This document shows, one piece after another, positions 17,140-26,067 of a stretch of 64,000 bases of DNA; positions within the stretch are counted from its first letter, which is position 1; each line of letters begins with the position of its first letter. The position numbers were made by a program, and so were the translations under genes. Below the pieces are notes generated by a model. That model was not told where the DNA came from and did not search any database. It saw nothing but the letters and a program-made list of their open reading frames with translations. The DNA is from Bacillus siamensis KCTC 13613. Lineage in GTDB: Bacteria; Bacillota; Bacilli; Bacillales; Bacillaceae. The stretch is taken from positions 62,001-126,000 of the forward strand of contig NZ_AJVF01000040.1 of NCBI RefSeq assembly GCF_000262045.1. Direction: 5' to 3'.

Positions 17140-18981
17140 ATGGGACTATTACAAGACTTAGAAGAACGGATTTTAATCGGAGACGGCGCGATGGGCACTC
17201 TCCTCTACTCCTACGGCATTGACAGATGTTTTGAGGAACTGAATGTATCTAAGCCCGATGAGATCAAGCGGATACATAAGGCATACGTGGAAGCCGGTGC
17301 AGATATCATCCAGACGAACACGTACGGCGCGAATTTTATTAAGCTCTCCAGATACGGCCTTGAGGATGAAACGAAAAAAATCAATCAGGAGGCGGTCAGA
17401 ATCGCGCGCGCTTCCTCAGACGGCGCTTATGTATTGGGAACGATGGGCGGCATCCGCACCTTTAACAAAAACGCCTACAGCCTTGAAGAGATTAAACGCA
17501 GCTTTCGGGAGCAGCTTTATTTATTGCTGCACGAAGAGCCGGACGGCCTGCTTTTGGAAACATACTATGATTTAGAAGAGGCGCGCGAAGTGCTGAAGAT
17601 CGCCAGAAAAGAAACGGAACTTCCGATCATGCTGAACGTATCCATGCACGAACAGGGCGTGCTTCAGGACGGAACGCCGCTTCGGGAAGCTCTCAGGTCA
17701 ATTGCCGATCTCGGCGCTGATATAACGGGAATTAATTGCCGGCTCGGCCCGTACCACATGATTGAAGCGCTCACCGAAGTGCCGATTTTCCGTGACGCTT
17801 ATTTATCGGTCTATCCAAACAGCAGCCTTCCGTCCTTAGAAGAAGGCCGGCTTGTTTATGATACGGACGATGCCTATTTCAGGGAAAGCGCCGTACAATT
17901 CCGTACTCAGGGCGCTCGCATTATCGGCGGCTGCTGCGGCACGACGCCCAATCATATCAGAGCCATGGCTGAAGCGGTTCGCGGACTTTCACCGGTCACT
18001 GATAAAGAAGTGAAAATCAGACGGGAAGAAGAAGTCATCTCAGTCCGGGATGAACGGACCGAGCCGGGTTTAAACGAAATCGCCGCGCAAAAACGGTCAA
18101 TTATCGTAGAGCTTGACCCGCCGAAAAAATTGAATTTTGACAAATTTCTGCAAGCGGCGGCTGAATTAAAGGAAACCGGCATAGAAGCGCTGACGCTCGC
18201 CGACAATTCATTGGCAACACCGAGAATCAGCAATGCCGCCTGCGGTTCATTGCTGAAAGAGCGCCTTGATATCCGTTCTCTCGTCCATATTACATGCAGA
18301 GACCGCAACATCATCGGCCTTCAGTCACATTTAATGGGGCTGGATACGCTCGGGCTTACCGACATTTTAGCTATCACCGGCGATCCTTCAAAAATCGGCG
18401 ACTTTCCGGGGGCTACCTCCGTCTATGATTTAACGTCCTTTGACTTGATCAGGCTGATTAAACAATTCAACGAGGGCATTTCTTTATCGGGGAAACCGCT
18501 CGGCAAGAAAACAAACTTTTCCGTAGCCGGGGCGTTTAACCCGAATGTCCGTCATTTGGATAAGGCCGTAAAACGGCTGGAGAAAAAAATCGAGTGCGGC
18601 GCTGACTACTTCGTGTCTCAGCCTGTCTACTCAGAGCAGCAGCTCATTGACATTCATCATGAAACAAAACATCTCAAAACACCGGTGTATATCGGAATCA
18701 TGCCGTTAACGAGCAGCCGCAATGCAGAGTTCATTCATCATGAAATCCCGGGCATTAAGCTGTCTGACAGCATCCGCGAAAAAATGGCGCTCGCCGGCGA
18801 AGACAAACGGAAGCAGAAAGCCGAGGGCCTCGCCATCGCCAAGTCGCTTCTTGACACGGCGTGCGAATTGTTCAACGGAATTTATTTAATCACCCCGTTT
18901 CTCCGTTCTGATTTGACGTCAGAGCTTGCTGCTTATATTAAGCAAAAGGATGAAAAACGGGCCGATGTATATTTGCATTGA
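17140..18981 (+). CDS. yitJ: Bifunctional homocysteine S-methyltransferase / 5,10-methylenetetrahydrofolate reductase (YitJ)
   Basis: 613 aa. The N-terminal homocysteine methyltransferase domain (about 1-290) keeps the three zinc cysteines: Cys200 (GINCRLGP) and Cys265/Cys266 ([10 protein letters not shown]). The C-terminal MetF-like reductase domain (about 315-600) includes [29 protein letters not shown] and [10 protein letters not shown]. The protein can couple methyl-THF formation to homocysteine methylation within methionine synthesis. GAAGGAGG lies 7 nt before the ATG. Controlled by the S-box upstream. The fusion is the normal YitJ form, not an assembly artefact. Confidence 0.95.
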   Translation: MGLLQDLEERILIGDGAMGTLLYSYGIDRCFEELNVSKPDEIKRIHKAYVEAGADIIQTNTYGANFIKLSRYGLEDETKKINQEAVRIARASSDGAYVLGTMGGIRTFNKNAYSLEEIKRSFREQLYLLLHEEPDGLLLETYYDLEEAREVLKIARKETELPIMLNVSMHEQGVLQDGTPLREALRSIADLGADITGINCRLGPYHMIEALTEVPIFRDAYLSVYPNSSLPSLEEGRLVYDTDDAYFRESAVQFRTQGARIIGGCCGTTPNHIRAMAEAVRGLSPVTDKEVKIRREEEVISVRDERTEPGLNEIAAQKRSIIVELDPPKKLNFDKFLQAAAELKETGIEALTLADNSLATPRISNAACGSLLKERLDIRSLVHITCRDRNIIGLQSHLMGLDTLGLTDILAITGDPSKIGDFPGATSVYDLTSFDLIRLIKQFNEGISLSGKPLGKKTNFSVAGAFNPNVRHLDKAVKRLEKKIECGADYFVSQPVYSEQQLIDIHHETKHLKTPVYIGIMPLTSSRNAEFIHHEIPGIKLSDSIREKMALAGEDKRKQKAEGLAIAKSLLDTACELFNGIYLITPFLRSDLTSELAAYIKQKDEKRADVYLH

Positions 18982-18989
18982 TAATCAAG

Positions 18990-19020
18990 AAGCCGCCTGA
19001 TGTGACAGGCGGCTTTTTAT
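18990..19020 (+). terminator. Terminator of yitJ
   Basis: A 9-bp perfect stem AGCCGCCTG/CAGGCGGCT with a 6-nt loop, followed by TTTTT, starts 9 bp after the yitJ stop. Confidence 0.92.
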
Positions 19021-19032
19021 CACAGCAGAAGA

Positions 19033-19188
19033 CACGGCGTACCGCGCGGCATGGCGGCGCTTGTCTGGTGCAACGCCAGATGTCACGTAAAGGGATATTA
19101 CAAAAAGCTCGGCTGGCAAAGCACCGGCGGCCCCTTTGACATACCCGGCATCGGCCCCCATGTGATCATGTATAAAGAACTCTCCTGA
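19033..19188 (+). pseudogene. 3' remnant of a GNAT acetyltransferase (yitI-like)
   Basis: An open frame with no start, ending TGA 19188, encodes HGVPRGMAALVWCNAR, then CHVKGYYKKLGWQSTGG, then FDIPGIGPHVIMYKELS. These are the last motifs of the GNAT subgroup with LWCNAR, GFYEKLGF and IGPHxxMYK. The N-terminal acetyl-CoA-binding region is missing, and the frame runs straight out of the yitJ terminator. As I recall, B. subtilis has yitI, an acetyltransferase, next to yitJ, so this is probably its surviving tail after a deletion that removed yitI through yisY-type genes. A terminator still follows it at 19193-19230. Confidence 0.75.
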
Positions 19189-19192
19189 AACA

Positions 19193-19230
19193 GAAAAAGC
19201 CCCCAGAGAAGCATCCTCTGAGGGCTTTTT
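19193..19230 (+). terminator. Terminator behind the GNAT remnant
   Basis: AAAAAGCCCCCAGAG pairs with CTCTGAGGGCTTTTT with one bulge, then T residues. It is probably the retained terminator of the lost yitI-like gene. The rest of 19231-19371 upstream of yisX shows nothing clear beyond the yisX leader. Confidence 0.8.
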
Positions 19231-19371
19231 CATCAGCTTCCGTATTGACGCCTCTCCGCTTTTTTATTACCCTTTGTTCATAAAGCAACATGCAATTCGG
19301 CAAGGACACCGGGTATGAAACGATATCTGTCAACTGCTGATCAGCTATTTTTTATGAAAAGGGAGTATGAG

Positions 19372-19998
19372 ATGAATACGATCCAAAAACCGAAAATCCC
19401 GAAAGAGCTGCCGGTGCTTTCTTTCGCTGAAGCGCTTCAAGACGATCAGATCAAAGAAGCTATCATTGAAAACGGCATCATAAGCGGCAAACTGCACGGC
19501 CTGCGCGCCGAAAAAGTCATTTTCAGAAATACCGTTTTTACAGATGTCTCTTTCAGACATATGGAATGTACGGATGTCTTGTTTGAAAAATGTGATGTTT
19601 CAAACGCAGATTTCAGCGGAAGCATCATCCATAGAACGGTCTTTCAGCATTCAAAACTTCTCGGCTTGAATCTGGCCGATTCCGCCATGCGCAACGTACA
19701 GTTTGAAGACTGCCTCGCAAATTACAGCTCCTTCAGCTATTCCAATATGAAGCATGTCCGGTTCGACACGTGCGCTCTTACAGAAAGCGAGTGGAATGAT
19801 GCCGCGTTTGAACACACAGATCTTCAGGCATGTGATCTGAACGGCGCAAACTTCATCGGCACGTCCCTTTTCAACATGGATATCAGCACGTGCTCATTTG
19901 ATCACCTGCATGTCTCACTTGATAAGCTGAAAGGATGCCGAATCTCTCCGGCGCATGCCATTACATTCGCAGAAGCGCTCGGGGCCATTGTGACGTGA
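19372..19998 (+). CDS. yisX: Pentapeptide-repeat protein (YisX)
   Basis: 208 aa from ATG 19372, placed behind AGGGAG; the longer frame adds 19 residues without support. The body is built of A(D/N)LXX-type pentapeptides, for example DVSNADFSGSII, GLNLADSAMRNV, and DLQACDLNGANFIGTSLFNMDIS, which form a right-handed quadrilateral beta-helix. Relatives include Qnr/McbG-type proteins that mimic DNA and protect gyrase, but sequence alone does not show such a role here. No signal peptide. Monocistronic. Confidence 0.85.
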   Translation: MNTIQKPKIPKELPVLSFAEALQDDQIKEAIIENGIISGKLHGLRAEKVIFRNTVFTDVSFRHMECTDVLFEKCDVSNADFSGSIIHRTVFQHSKLLGLNLADSAMRNVQFEDCLANYSSFSYSNMKHVRFDTCALTESEWNDAAFEHTDLQACDLNGANFIGTSLFNMDISTCSFDHLHVSLDKLKGCRISPAHAITFAEALGAIVT

Positions 19999-20150
19999 CC
20001 TTTTATCAAACGAAACGGCGGATACAGGAGGCCGGCTGCTCGGCATTGGTAATGTGGGGTGCGGCTTTTTATTTTGCGGCGCTTTTGCTCAGATAAAAGG
20101 GATTCTCCCAAGCCATGTTGAATGTATCGAAAGGAAAAGGGGGAATTGGA

Positions 20151-20645
20151 GTGTCAGACATTGTAAAGCTTTATCACTATCACAGATGGGCGAATAAGGA
20201 AGTCATCCAGCATCTGAAGACCGTGCCGGCGGCAAGCTTACAGCAGAAACTGCAAAGTGTTTTTCCGACTGTGGACGCCGTGCTTGTACATATATACCGG
20301 GCTGATTACATCTGGCTTCACGTGCTTTACGGAGAAACTTACGAACAAATCGTCTCGCAATTTGACCAATTTGAAAAGCTCGGCGGAGATTTTGCGGCGA
20401 TTGAACATAGAATGGCTGAGCTGGACAAAGAATACAATGAATTTTTAAGAAAATTGGAGAACCCGGAAAGTCCGATCTCCATTTCCCATCCGCGACTGGG
20501 ATCGCTCCAGACGACATATGCCGATGTGATCCGCCATGTTGTGAATCATGGCACATACCATCGCGGCAATATAACCGCCATGCTTCATCAAATGGGATAT
20601 AAAGGCGTGCCGACTGACTACATTTTTTTTTCATACGAATCATAA
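20151..20645 (+). CDS. yisT: DinB-family metalloenzyme-like protein (YisT)
   Basis: 164 aa from GTG 20151, with GGGGGA 6 nt upstream. Four-helix-bundle DinB/YfiT fold. Likely metal-binding histidines lie in AVLVHIYRADYIWLH and in the C-terminal HVVNHGTYHRGN. The group includes bacillithiol transferases (BstA/YfiT type), so a thiol-dependent detoxification role is possible; the actual substrate is unknown. Stretch 19999-20150 between yisX and yisT shows no gene. Confidence 0.83.
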   Translation: MSDIVKLYHYHRWANKEVIQHLKTVPAASLQQKLQSVFPTVDAVLVHIYRADYIWLHVLYGETYEQIVSQFDQFEKLGGDFAAIEHRMAELDKEYNEFLRKLENPESPISISHPRLGSLQTTYADVIRHVVNHGTYHRGNITAMLHQMGYKGVPTDYIFFSYES

Positions 20646-20679
20646 AAAAGCAAAGGCCAGCTGAGCCTTTGCTTTTTTA
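20644..20679 (+). terminator. Terminator of yisT
   Basis: AAAAAGCAAAGGC pairs with GCCTTTGCTTTTT around a 7-nt loop, overlapping the yisT stop. Confidence 0.9.
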
Positions 20680-20690
20680 CTTCGAATCTA

Positions 20691-20777
20691 TCATAAGGCA
20701 TAGCTGGAAGCGCCCGGGGTAAGCTTTACAGGCCTTCCGGTTTTAAAAGATTCCGTGGCTGCGATCCCGATTTCAAG
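20691..20777 (-). pseudogene. 3' remnant of a Gfo/Idh/MocA oxidoreductase (yisS-like)
   Basis: On the minus strand the final 28 codons of a dehydrogenase survive: LEIGIAATESFKTGRPVKL, then TPGASSYAL and a TGA. This matches the C-terminal helix of inositol-dehydrogenase-like proteins (typical IAATESF.TG.PV.L). An in-frame stop precedes it, and no upstream coding survives before the yisR stop at 20832. As I remember B. subtilis, yisR-degA-yisS are neighbours, so degA and nearly all of yisS have been lost here. The rest of 20680-20831 holds nothing else. Confidence 0.72.
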
Positions 20778-20831
20778 TTAATCGTGGCATCGGCATGCTT
20801 GCTGATCCCTCTTCTGTTCTCTGGTTTTAGG

Positions 20832-21695
20832 TCAGTCCGTTTTCCGGCTTACGAATTTGCGGTATTCAAGCGGCGAAATGCCTTCAATCTGTTTAAACAG
20901 CTTAGAAAAGTAGGTCGGGTCCTCCATGCCGATGGCGTCCGCGATCGCCCCCATTTTGTCATTGGTTGCGGACAAAAGACGCTTCGCCTCCGTCATTCTG
21001 ACTTTGTTCGTATACTGGCCGGGCGTGACGCCGAGCACCTGCTGCATACAGCGGGTCACATAGTCTTGATTGTAATGAAGAGCCGAAGAGAGCGCTTTGA
21101 TGGTTGTTTTCTCCTGATAGTGCTCCTGAAGGTACCGGGCGGCCTCCCATGCGACTCTTTCCTTTGCGGACGGGATTTGGAACGCTTCCTTTTGAAGGTG
21201 AAGCAGCAGCTCCTCAAACAAAATTTGCTTTCTCAGCGGCAGGTCGGAGTTCTCAGCGCTATCATCTGTCAGGACACTGAATTGCCCGGCCATAAACTGC
21301 GGGCGTCTCACTTTTCCTTTTTGCGGCAAGGACAGGCGGTAGCGGGCCGGCTCTTCAAAACTGCCTTTTTTCCGCCTCAGCTCCGCCCAGTTGTTACCCG
21401 CTGTTTCCGTCACCTCATAATCCGCTCCCTCAAAATGAAGCCACGAATAGGAGGTCGTTTCTTCACTGCCTTTTGTTCCGTAATGTTCAAGGCCTGGAGA
21501 GAGCAGAATATATTCTCCGGCTTCAACGGAAAAGGCGTTTTCGCTTTCTGTAATGTGAAGGACGCCTTCTTTCACATACAGCAGATCAAACACCGGGAAG
21601 ACCCGTCTCACATGGGTTTCGCCTTTTTTGAACACCCCTTCTCCCGCAGCGATAAAGACCGGGAACGGAGGGACTGTGAACTCGAGAAAGGTCAT
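20832..21695 (-). CDS. yisR: AraC-family transcriptional regulator (YisR)
   Basis: 287 aa from ATG 21695 with AAGGAGGG 8 nt upstream; an in-frame extension of 51 residues crosses the promoter and is discarded. N-terminal cupin-like ligand domain (about 1-130; motifs LLYVKEGVLHI and YILLSPGLEHYG), C-terminal double helix-turn-helix (about 185-285; IKALSSALHYNQDYVTRC, IADAIGMEDPTYFSKLFK). Likely senses a sugar or similar metabolite. Its former neighbour, a yisS-type dehydrogenase, is only a remnant, so the original target may be gone; the divergent MATE gene yisQ is another possible target. Confidence 0.88.
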   Translation of the reverse strand: MTFLEFTVPPFPVFIAAGEGVFKKGETHVRRVFPVFDLLYVKEGVLHITESENAFSVEAGEYILLSPGLEHYGTKGSEETTSYSWLHFEGADYEVTETAGNNWAELRRKKGSFEEPARYRLSLPQKGKVRRPQFMAGQFSVLTDDSAENSDLPLRKQILFEELLLHLQKEAFQIPSAKERVAWEAARYLQEHYQEKTTIKALSSALHYNQDYVTRCMQQVLGVTPGQYTNKVRMTEAKRLLSATNDKMGAIADAIGMEDPTYFSKLFKQIEGISPLEYRKFVSRKTD

Positions 21696-21755
21696 ATTTT
21701 CGGCCCTCCTTTTTAAGTCGGATTTTTGCAAGAAGTTTCGTTTCTCTCCCTTTTT

Positions 21756-21784
21756 ATTATAAGAAAATGGAGGTACACTGTTAA
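21756..21784 (-). promoter_or_regulatory. Sigma-A promoter of yisR
   Basis: On the minus strand TTAACA (21784-21779) and a perfect TATAAT (21761-21756) are separated by 17 bp, about 60 bp upstream of the yisR start. The site overlaps the leader of divergent yisQ, so expression of the two could interfere. Confidence 0.75.
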
Positions 21785-21817
21785 ACGTTGATTTTGTCAG
21801 GAAAGGGGTTAAAAGAA

Positions 21818-23185
21818 ATGAAACAAGCGATTTTAAAACGGGCTGCATTCAAACAATCTTCTGATCACAAACTCTCATTATACGCGCTGACTTGGCCGAT
21901 TTTTATTGAGGTTTCATTATATATGTTTATGGGAAACGCCGACACTCTTATGCTTAGCCAATACTCTGACAACAGTGTGGCGGCCGTGGGCGTCAGCAAT
22001 CAGATCTTAAATTTAATTATCGTGATGTTCAGCTTTATCGCAACGGGTACGACAATTGTGATTTCGCAGTTTTTAGGCTCTAAACAGAAAAAAGAAGCGC
22101 AGGAAGTGGCTTATGTATCGATAGGAGCGAACTTCGTCATCAGTCTCGCCATCAGCGCCGCCGTGTTTTTCGCGGCTGTTCCGCTGCTTCATGTCATGGG
22201 ACTTTCCGATGAATTGATGCCGGATGCCAAAGTCTTTTTGCAGGTGGTCGGCGGGCTGTCATTTATTCAGGCACTGATTATGACGTTCAGCGCCATTTTA
22301 AAAAGCTACGGCCATACGAAAGATACGATGTTCGTTACGATTGGAATGAATATATTAAATATTGCCGGAAACTTTCTTGTCATTTTCGGGCCGCTCGGCC
22401 TGCCGGTGCTGGGCGTCGCCGGAGTTGCGATGTCAACGTCCATCGCGCGGATCATCGGACTGATCGCGATGATTGTGATCGTCAAAAAACGCATCGGACT
22501 CGGTCTGACATGGAAAAAGATCTTTCACGTTCATAAAGAGCACTTGCGGAAACTCCTAAAAATCGGGATTCCGTCTGCAGGTGAACAGCTGTCTTATAAC
22601 ATTTCACAAATGGTTGTCACTTATTTTATCGCCATTATGGGCGCCCAGGCGCTTACAACAAAGGTATATACACAAAACATCACCATGTTTATCCTGCTGT
22701 TCGGAACGGCGATCAGCCAAGGCACCCAGATTTTGATCAGCAGGTACATCGGCGCCAAACAGTTTGACGACGCTTATGACCGCTGTATGAAAAGCCTGTA
22801 CTGGGCGCTTGGCATTGCCGCTATGACATCGGTTATCATGACCTTGTTTTCAAAGCAGCTGATCGGAATTTTCACAAGCAGCCCTGATATTATTGCGACG
22901 GCGAGCATGCTGATTGCCATGACAATCATTCTTGAGCCCGGCCGTTCATTTAATGTCATTATCATCAACTCGCTCCGGGCTGCCGGAGATGCAAAATTCC
23001 CCGTCTATATGGCGATGATTTCCATGTGGGGCATCGGTCTGCCTCTCGCTTACCTGTTCGGCATCCATTTCGGATTGGGGCTTATGGGGATTTGGATTTC
23101 ATTTATCGCGGATGAATGGGTCAGAGGCATTCTCATGTACAGAAGATGGCGGTCACGGATTTGGATTCAAAAAGGGATTGCATAA
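21818..23185 (+). CDS. yisQ: MATE-family efflux transporter (YisQ)
   Basis: 455 aa from ATG 21818, equal to the B. subtilis length as I recall; ten extra residues are possible upstream. Twelve membrane helices in two MatE halves (about 20-180 and 240-410), with typical EVSLYMFMGNADTLMLS and GTAISQGTQILISRYIGAK segments. MATE proteins export cationic drugs or metabolites using Na+ or H+. Substrate unknown. Divergent from yisR. Confidence 0.9.
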   Translation: MKQAILKRAAFKQSSDHKLSLYALTWPIFIEVSLYMFMGNADTLMLSQYSDNSVAAVGVSNQILNLIIVMFSFIATGTTIVISQFLGSKQKKEAQEVAYVSIGANFVISLAISAAVFFAAVPLLHVMGLSDELMPDAKVFLQVVGGLSFIQALIMTFSAILKSYGHTKDTMFVTIGMNILNIAGNFLVIFGPLGLPVLGVAGVAMSTSIARIIGLIAMIVIVKKRIGLGLTWKKIFHVHKEHLRKLLKIGIPSAGEQLSYNISQMVVTYFIAIMGAQALTTKVYTQNITMFILLFGTAISQGTQILISRYIGAKQFDDAYDRCMKSLYWALGIAAMTSVIMTLFSKQLIGIFTSSPDIIATASMLIAMTIILEPGRSFNVIIINSLRAAGDAKFPVYMAMISMWGIGLPLAYLFGIHFGLGLMGIWISFIADEWVRGILMYRRWRSRIWIQKGIA

Positions 23186-23224
23186 ACGCCCGAAGCTTCA
23201 TTATGAAGCCGGGGCGTTTTTTTT
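23184..23224. terminator. Terminator between yisQ and yisP
   Basis: AACGCCC pairs with GGGCGTT, with an internal GCTTCAT/ATGAAGC hairpin, followed by eight T residues on the plus strand. Serves yisQ and possibly convergent yisP. Confidence 0.82.
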
Positions 23225-23966
23225 ATGCTTGAGAAAGCCGTTTTCTCATGCTTTCGAGCTCTGACCGGTAATGAGTCAGCAAACCGGTAACGGCGGGCCT
23301 TGAGTATAGCGGAAACAGCTCCAGCTCTTCAGACGCCTCCTCAAAATACGCCTCGGCTTCGAATGCGATATACTCCCATACATTCACAAAAGCTTTGTTG
23401 ATCGTGCAGTTCTCCAGCTCTTCTTCCGTATAGCCGAATTGCGCCATCACCTGACGCGGAAGGCGCTTTTTCATCCGCTCATCCGCACAGACCCCGATGA
23501 GAACCCGGCTCAGCTGAATGGCAGCTCCTAATGAAACGGCTGCATGGCGGAGTTTCTCTTGATTTCGGCGAGCGCAAACCGGCAGCAGAAGCAGGCCGAG
23601 GGCTCCGCCTGTTTGGCCCGCGTACATCAGCAGGTCGTCAAACTCTTGGCAGGTCTCTTTTTCTCTGTCAGACCTTTGACCGGCGATAAACTCACGTAAC
23701 GGTTCTTCTTCGAGTGCAAATTGCTGCTTCACATCGGCGAGCGCTTTCCACAAAAAGCCGTCGGCGCCTGTCCCGTTCATAAAGTCTTGTGCTGCCTGTT
23801 CAAATCCCTCAAACTCCCGGACATCCGCAAGCTGCTCAGCTTCATGAAACAAAGCCAGCACCGCCCACGCGGCCCCTCTGTTTTTTGGGGGCAGAGATGA
23901 AAAGATCCGTTTATATAAAGGAAAGTGCGCCTCGGCAAGCTGCGCGCATGTTTCGTATTCGGTCAT
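23223..23966 (-). CDS. yisP: Squalene/phytoene synthase-like protein, FPP-phosphatase type (YisP)
   Basis: 247 aa, ATG 23966 behind AGGAGTG; somewhat shorter than the about 267 aa I recall for B. subtilis YisP. All-helical isoprenoid synthase fold. The first aspartate-rich motif of true synthases is replaced by HEAEQLAD (41-48), while the second region reads QLSRVLIGVCADERMKKRLP (151-170). B. subtilis YisP was shown to dephosphorylate farnesyl diphosphate to farnesol, which affects membrane microdomains and biofilms; the missing first motif here fits that better than head-to-head condensation. Confidence 0.85.
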   Translation of the reverse strand: MTEYETCAQLAEAHFPLYKRIFSSLPPKNRGAAWAVLALFHEAEQLADVREFEGFEQAAQDFMNGTGADGFLWKALADVKQQFALEEEPLREFIAGQRSDREKETCQEFDDLLMYAGQTGGALGLLLLPVCARRNQEKLRHAAVSLGAAIQLSRVLIGVCADERMKKRLPRQVMAQFGYTEEELENCTINKAFVNVWEYIAFEAEAYFEEASEELELFPLYSRPAVTGLLTHYRSELESMRKRLSQA

Positions 23967-24008
23967 GGTATCACTCCTCTGTTTTTTAGTGTACCATATG
24001 TTTCACAA

Positions 24009-24041
24009 TAAAAAGACCGATATCCTCAGCGGAAACCGGTC
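24009..24041 (-). terminator. Terminator of asnO
   Basis: GACCG (24015-24019) pairs with CGGTC (24037-24041), with inner GGAT/TTCC-type pairing, and TTTTT on the minus strand. It lies 10 bp after the asnO stop and before yisP. Confidence 0.75.
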
Positions 24042-24050
24042 GCGGCACTG

Positions 24051-25892
24051 TTATTCTTCTATATCGATACGATACGCCTCAAACCATGTATGGATCTGGG
24101 CAAGATGGGCGATCAGCTGCGGGCCTTTCATCAGCTGGCCGAACCACGGAACCTGAAAAGACGAACCCTCTGTCTCCAGCAGCATTTCCAGCTTCTTTCT
24201 GTCCAGCAGGGTGTGAAGCACGGAATCTTTATGCTGCAAAATCGTTTTCAGCCACTCTGTGACCCCTTGTGTGTATTTCGGATGGTGGGTTTTCGGATAA
24301 GGGCTTTTTTTGCGGTACAGAACCTCTTCCGGAAGCAGCCCTTCAAGCGCCTTCCGCAAAATGCCTTTTTCCCTGTTGCCGTGCATTTTCATTTCCCAAG
24401 GGATGTTCCAGACGTATTCTACAAGTCTGTGATCGGCGAACGGCACCCGCACTTCCAGACTTGCCCCCATGCTCATGCGGTCTTTGCGGTCGAGCAGATT
24501 TGTCATAAACCAAAGCATATTTAAGTAGAAAAGCTGCCGTCTCGCTTTGTCTGTTCCCGTCTCACCGTCTAACAGCGGCGTTTCCGCAATGGTTTCTTCA
24601 TATCTCGCATTCACGTATTCTCTTAGGTTCAGCCGTTTTTGCCATTTTTCGTCCAAGAGGGTGATTCTCTCCTCAGTGGATCTCATCCAAGGAAATCCGT
24701 CTTCTTCCGCGGCGGTGTGAAACCATGGATATCCGCCGAAAATTTCGTCCGCGCATTCCCCGGAAAGACTCACGACAAAATCTTTTTTAATTTCACGGCA
24801 GAACCACAGCAGCGAGGAATCAACATCCGCCATGCCCGGCAGGTCTCTGACGAGAACGGATTCCTCCAGATGTTCAACAAGCTCATCCTGCGTAATCACA
24901 CACTTATGGTGCTGTGTGCCGAATGCAGCTGTCATTTTATCGATCCACGGGCCGTCATCATTCGGCTGAAATGAACTCGCTTTAAAGAATTTGTCGTTCT
25001 CCTCATAATCAATGGAATAAGTATGGAGGGGATCTCTGCCTTCTTTCTCAAAATGAGCGGCGGCTATCGCGGTAATTGCGCTCGAATCAAGCCCCCCGGA
25101 CAAAAACGTGCAAACCGGCACGTCAGATACGAGCTGGCGCGTTACTGCATCCTGAAATAAGTACCGAATGTGAGCTGCGGTGTCATCGAAGCTGTCTGTA
25201 TGCTTTTCGCTTTTTACATTCCAATAACGCCATATGGACAAACCGTCCTTTGAAAAAGTGAACGCATGAGCGGGACGCACTTCGTGAATTCCTTTAAATA
25301 CCCCGCAGCCCGGTGTTCTGGACGGCCCAAGCCCGAAAACTTCCGCAAGTCCGCTGCTGTCTGTGCGGGCTTTCACATCCGGATGGGCAAGGATGGCCTT
25401 CAATTCCGATCCAAACAGAAAGGAAGAGCCGTGTTCTTTATAAAAAAACGGTTTGACGCCGAGCCGGTCTCTTGCCCCAAACAGCCGCTCCCGTTTTTCA
25501 TCCCAGATGGCAAAAGCGTAAATACCGTTTAAGCGGTCAACGCACTCCTCCCGCCACTCAATATAGCTGTGCAGCAGCACTTCTGTATCAGAGGTCCGCT
25601 CAAAACGGTGGCCCCTTGCCTGCAGCTCCCTCCGCAATTCTTCCGTGTTATACAGCTCGCCATTATAAATGATGGTGTACGTTTCCCCTTGATGCGTGCA
25701 GCCCATCGGCTGGCGGCCGCCTTCAATATCAACGACCGAAAGTCTTTTATGTCCGAATAAAACATGGGGCTCTCCCCAGACGTTTGAATCATCAGGCCCT
25801 CGTTTTGAAAGAGTGTCTATCATATTGTTCATAATATGTTTCTCTTGGACGAGCTGCTTTTGAAAATCGACCCAACCCGCAATTCCACACAT
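24051..25892 (-). CDS. asnO: Glutamine-hydrolysing asparagine synthetase, sporulation-type (AsnO)
   Basis: 613 aa. Cys2 (MCGIAGW) is the glutaminase nucleophile, exposed after removal of Met. N-terminal glutaminase domain about 1-200 (RLSVVDIEGGRQP, YNGELYN, SDTEVLLHSY), C-terminal synthetase domain with PP-loop FLSGGLDSSAI near 265-275 and the substrate region SLSGECADEIFGGYPW. Makes asparagine from aspartate, ATP and glutamine. In B. subtilis the third paralogue, AsnO (YisO), is expressed in sporulation; the position next to yisN and yisP identifies it. No T-box leader is visible upstream. Confidence 0.93.
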   Translation of the reverse strand: MCGIAGWVDFQKQLVQEKHIMNNMIDTLSKRGPDDSNVWGEPHVLFGHKRLSVVDIEGGRQPMGCTHQGETYTIIYNGELYNTEELRRELQARGHRFERTSDTEVLLHSYIEWREECVDRLNGIYAFAIWDEKRERLFGARDRLGVKPFFYKEHGSSFLFGSELKAILAHPDVKARTDSSGLAEVFGLGPSRTPGCGVFKGIHEVRPAHAFTFSKDGLSIWRYWNVKSEKHTDSFDDTAAHIRYLFQDAVTRQLVSDVPVCTFLSGGLDSSAITAIAAAHFEKEGRDPLHTYSIDYEENDKFFKASSFQPNDDGPWIDKMTAAFGTQHHKCVITQDELVEHLEESVLVRDLPGMADVDSSLLWFCREIKKDFVVSLSGECADEIFGGYPWFHTAAEEDGFPWMRSTEERITLLDEKWQKRLNLREYVNARYEETIAETPLLDGETGTDKARRQLFYLNMLWFMTNLLDRKDRMSMGASLEVRVPFADHRLVEYVWNIPWEMKMHGNREKGILRKALEGLLPEEVLYRKKSPYPKTHHPKYTQGVTEWLKTILQHKDSVLHTLLDRKKLEMLLETEGSSFQVPWFGQLMKGPQLIAHLAQIHTWFEAYRIDIEE

Positions 25893-26067
25893 GTGATATC
25901 AGCTCCAATCCCGTTTCTGTCGGTATCAAATTCGTTTCTATCAGCACTTTACCCAGTTTATGCAAAGAAACGCAGATAGTTGATTTGTCCCACTAAGAGT
26001 TGTATGAGACAAGCCTGATTTGGAAAGAACGGAAGAGAAGAAACAAACAAAGGAGACCGGCACGGAT

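Noticed and set aside
20784-21716. A 310-codon plus-strand open frame opposite yisR
   Set aside because: It is antisense to the AraC gene yisR over nearly its whole length. Its translation is rich in Arg/Phe/His with no family features, while the minus-strand frame has clear domains, ribosome site and promoter.
25893-26067. T-box leader upstream of asnO
   Set aside because: Asparagine-related genes can have T-boxes, but I find neither the conserved AGGGTGGNACCGCG core nor a terminator/antiterminator pair in this interval.
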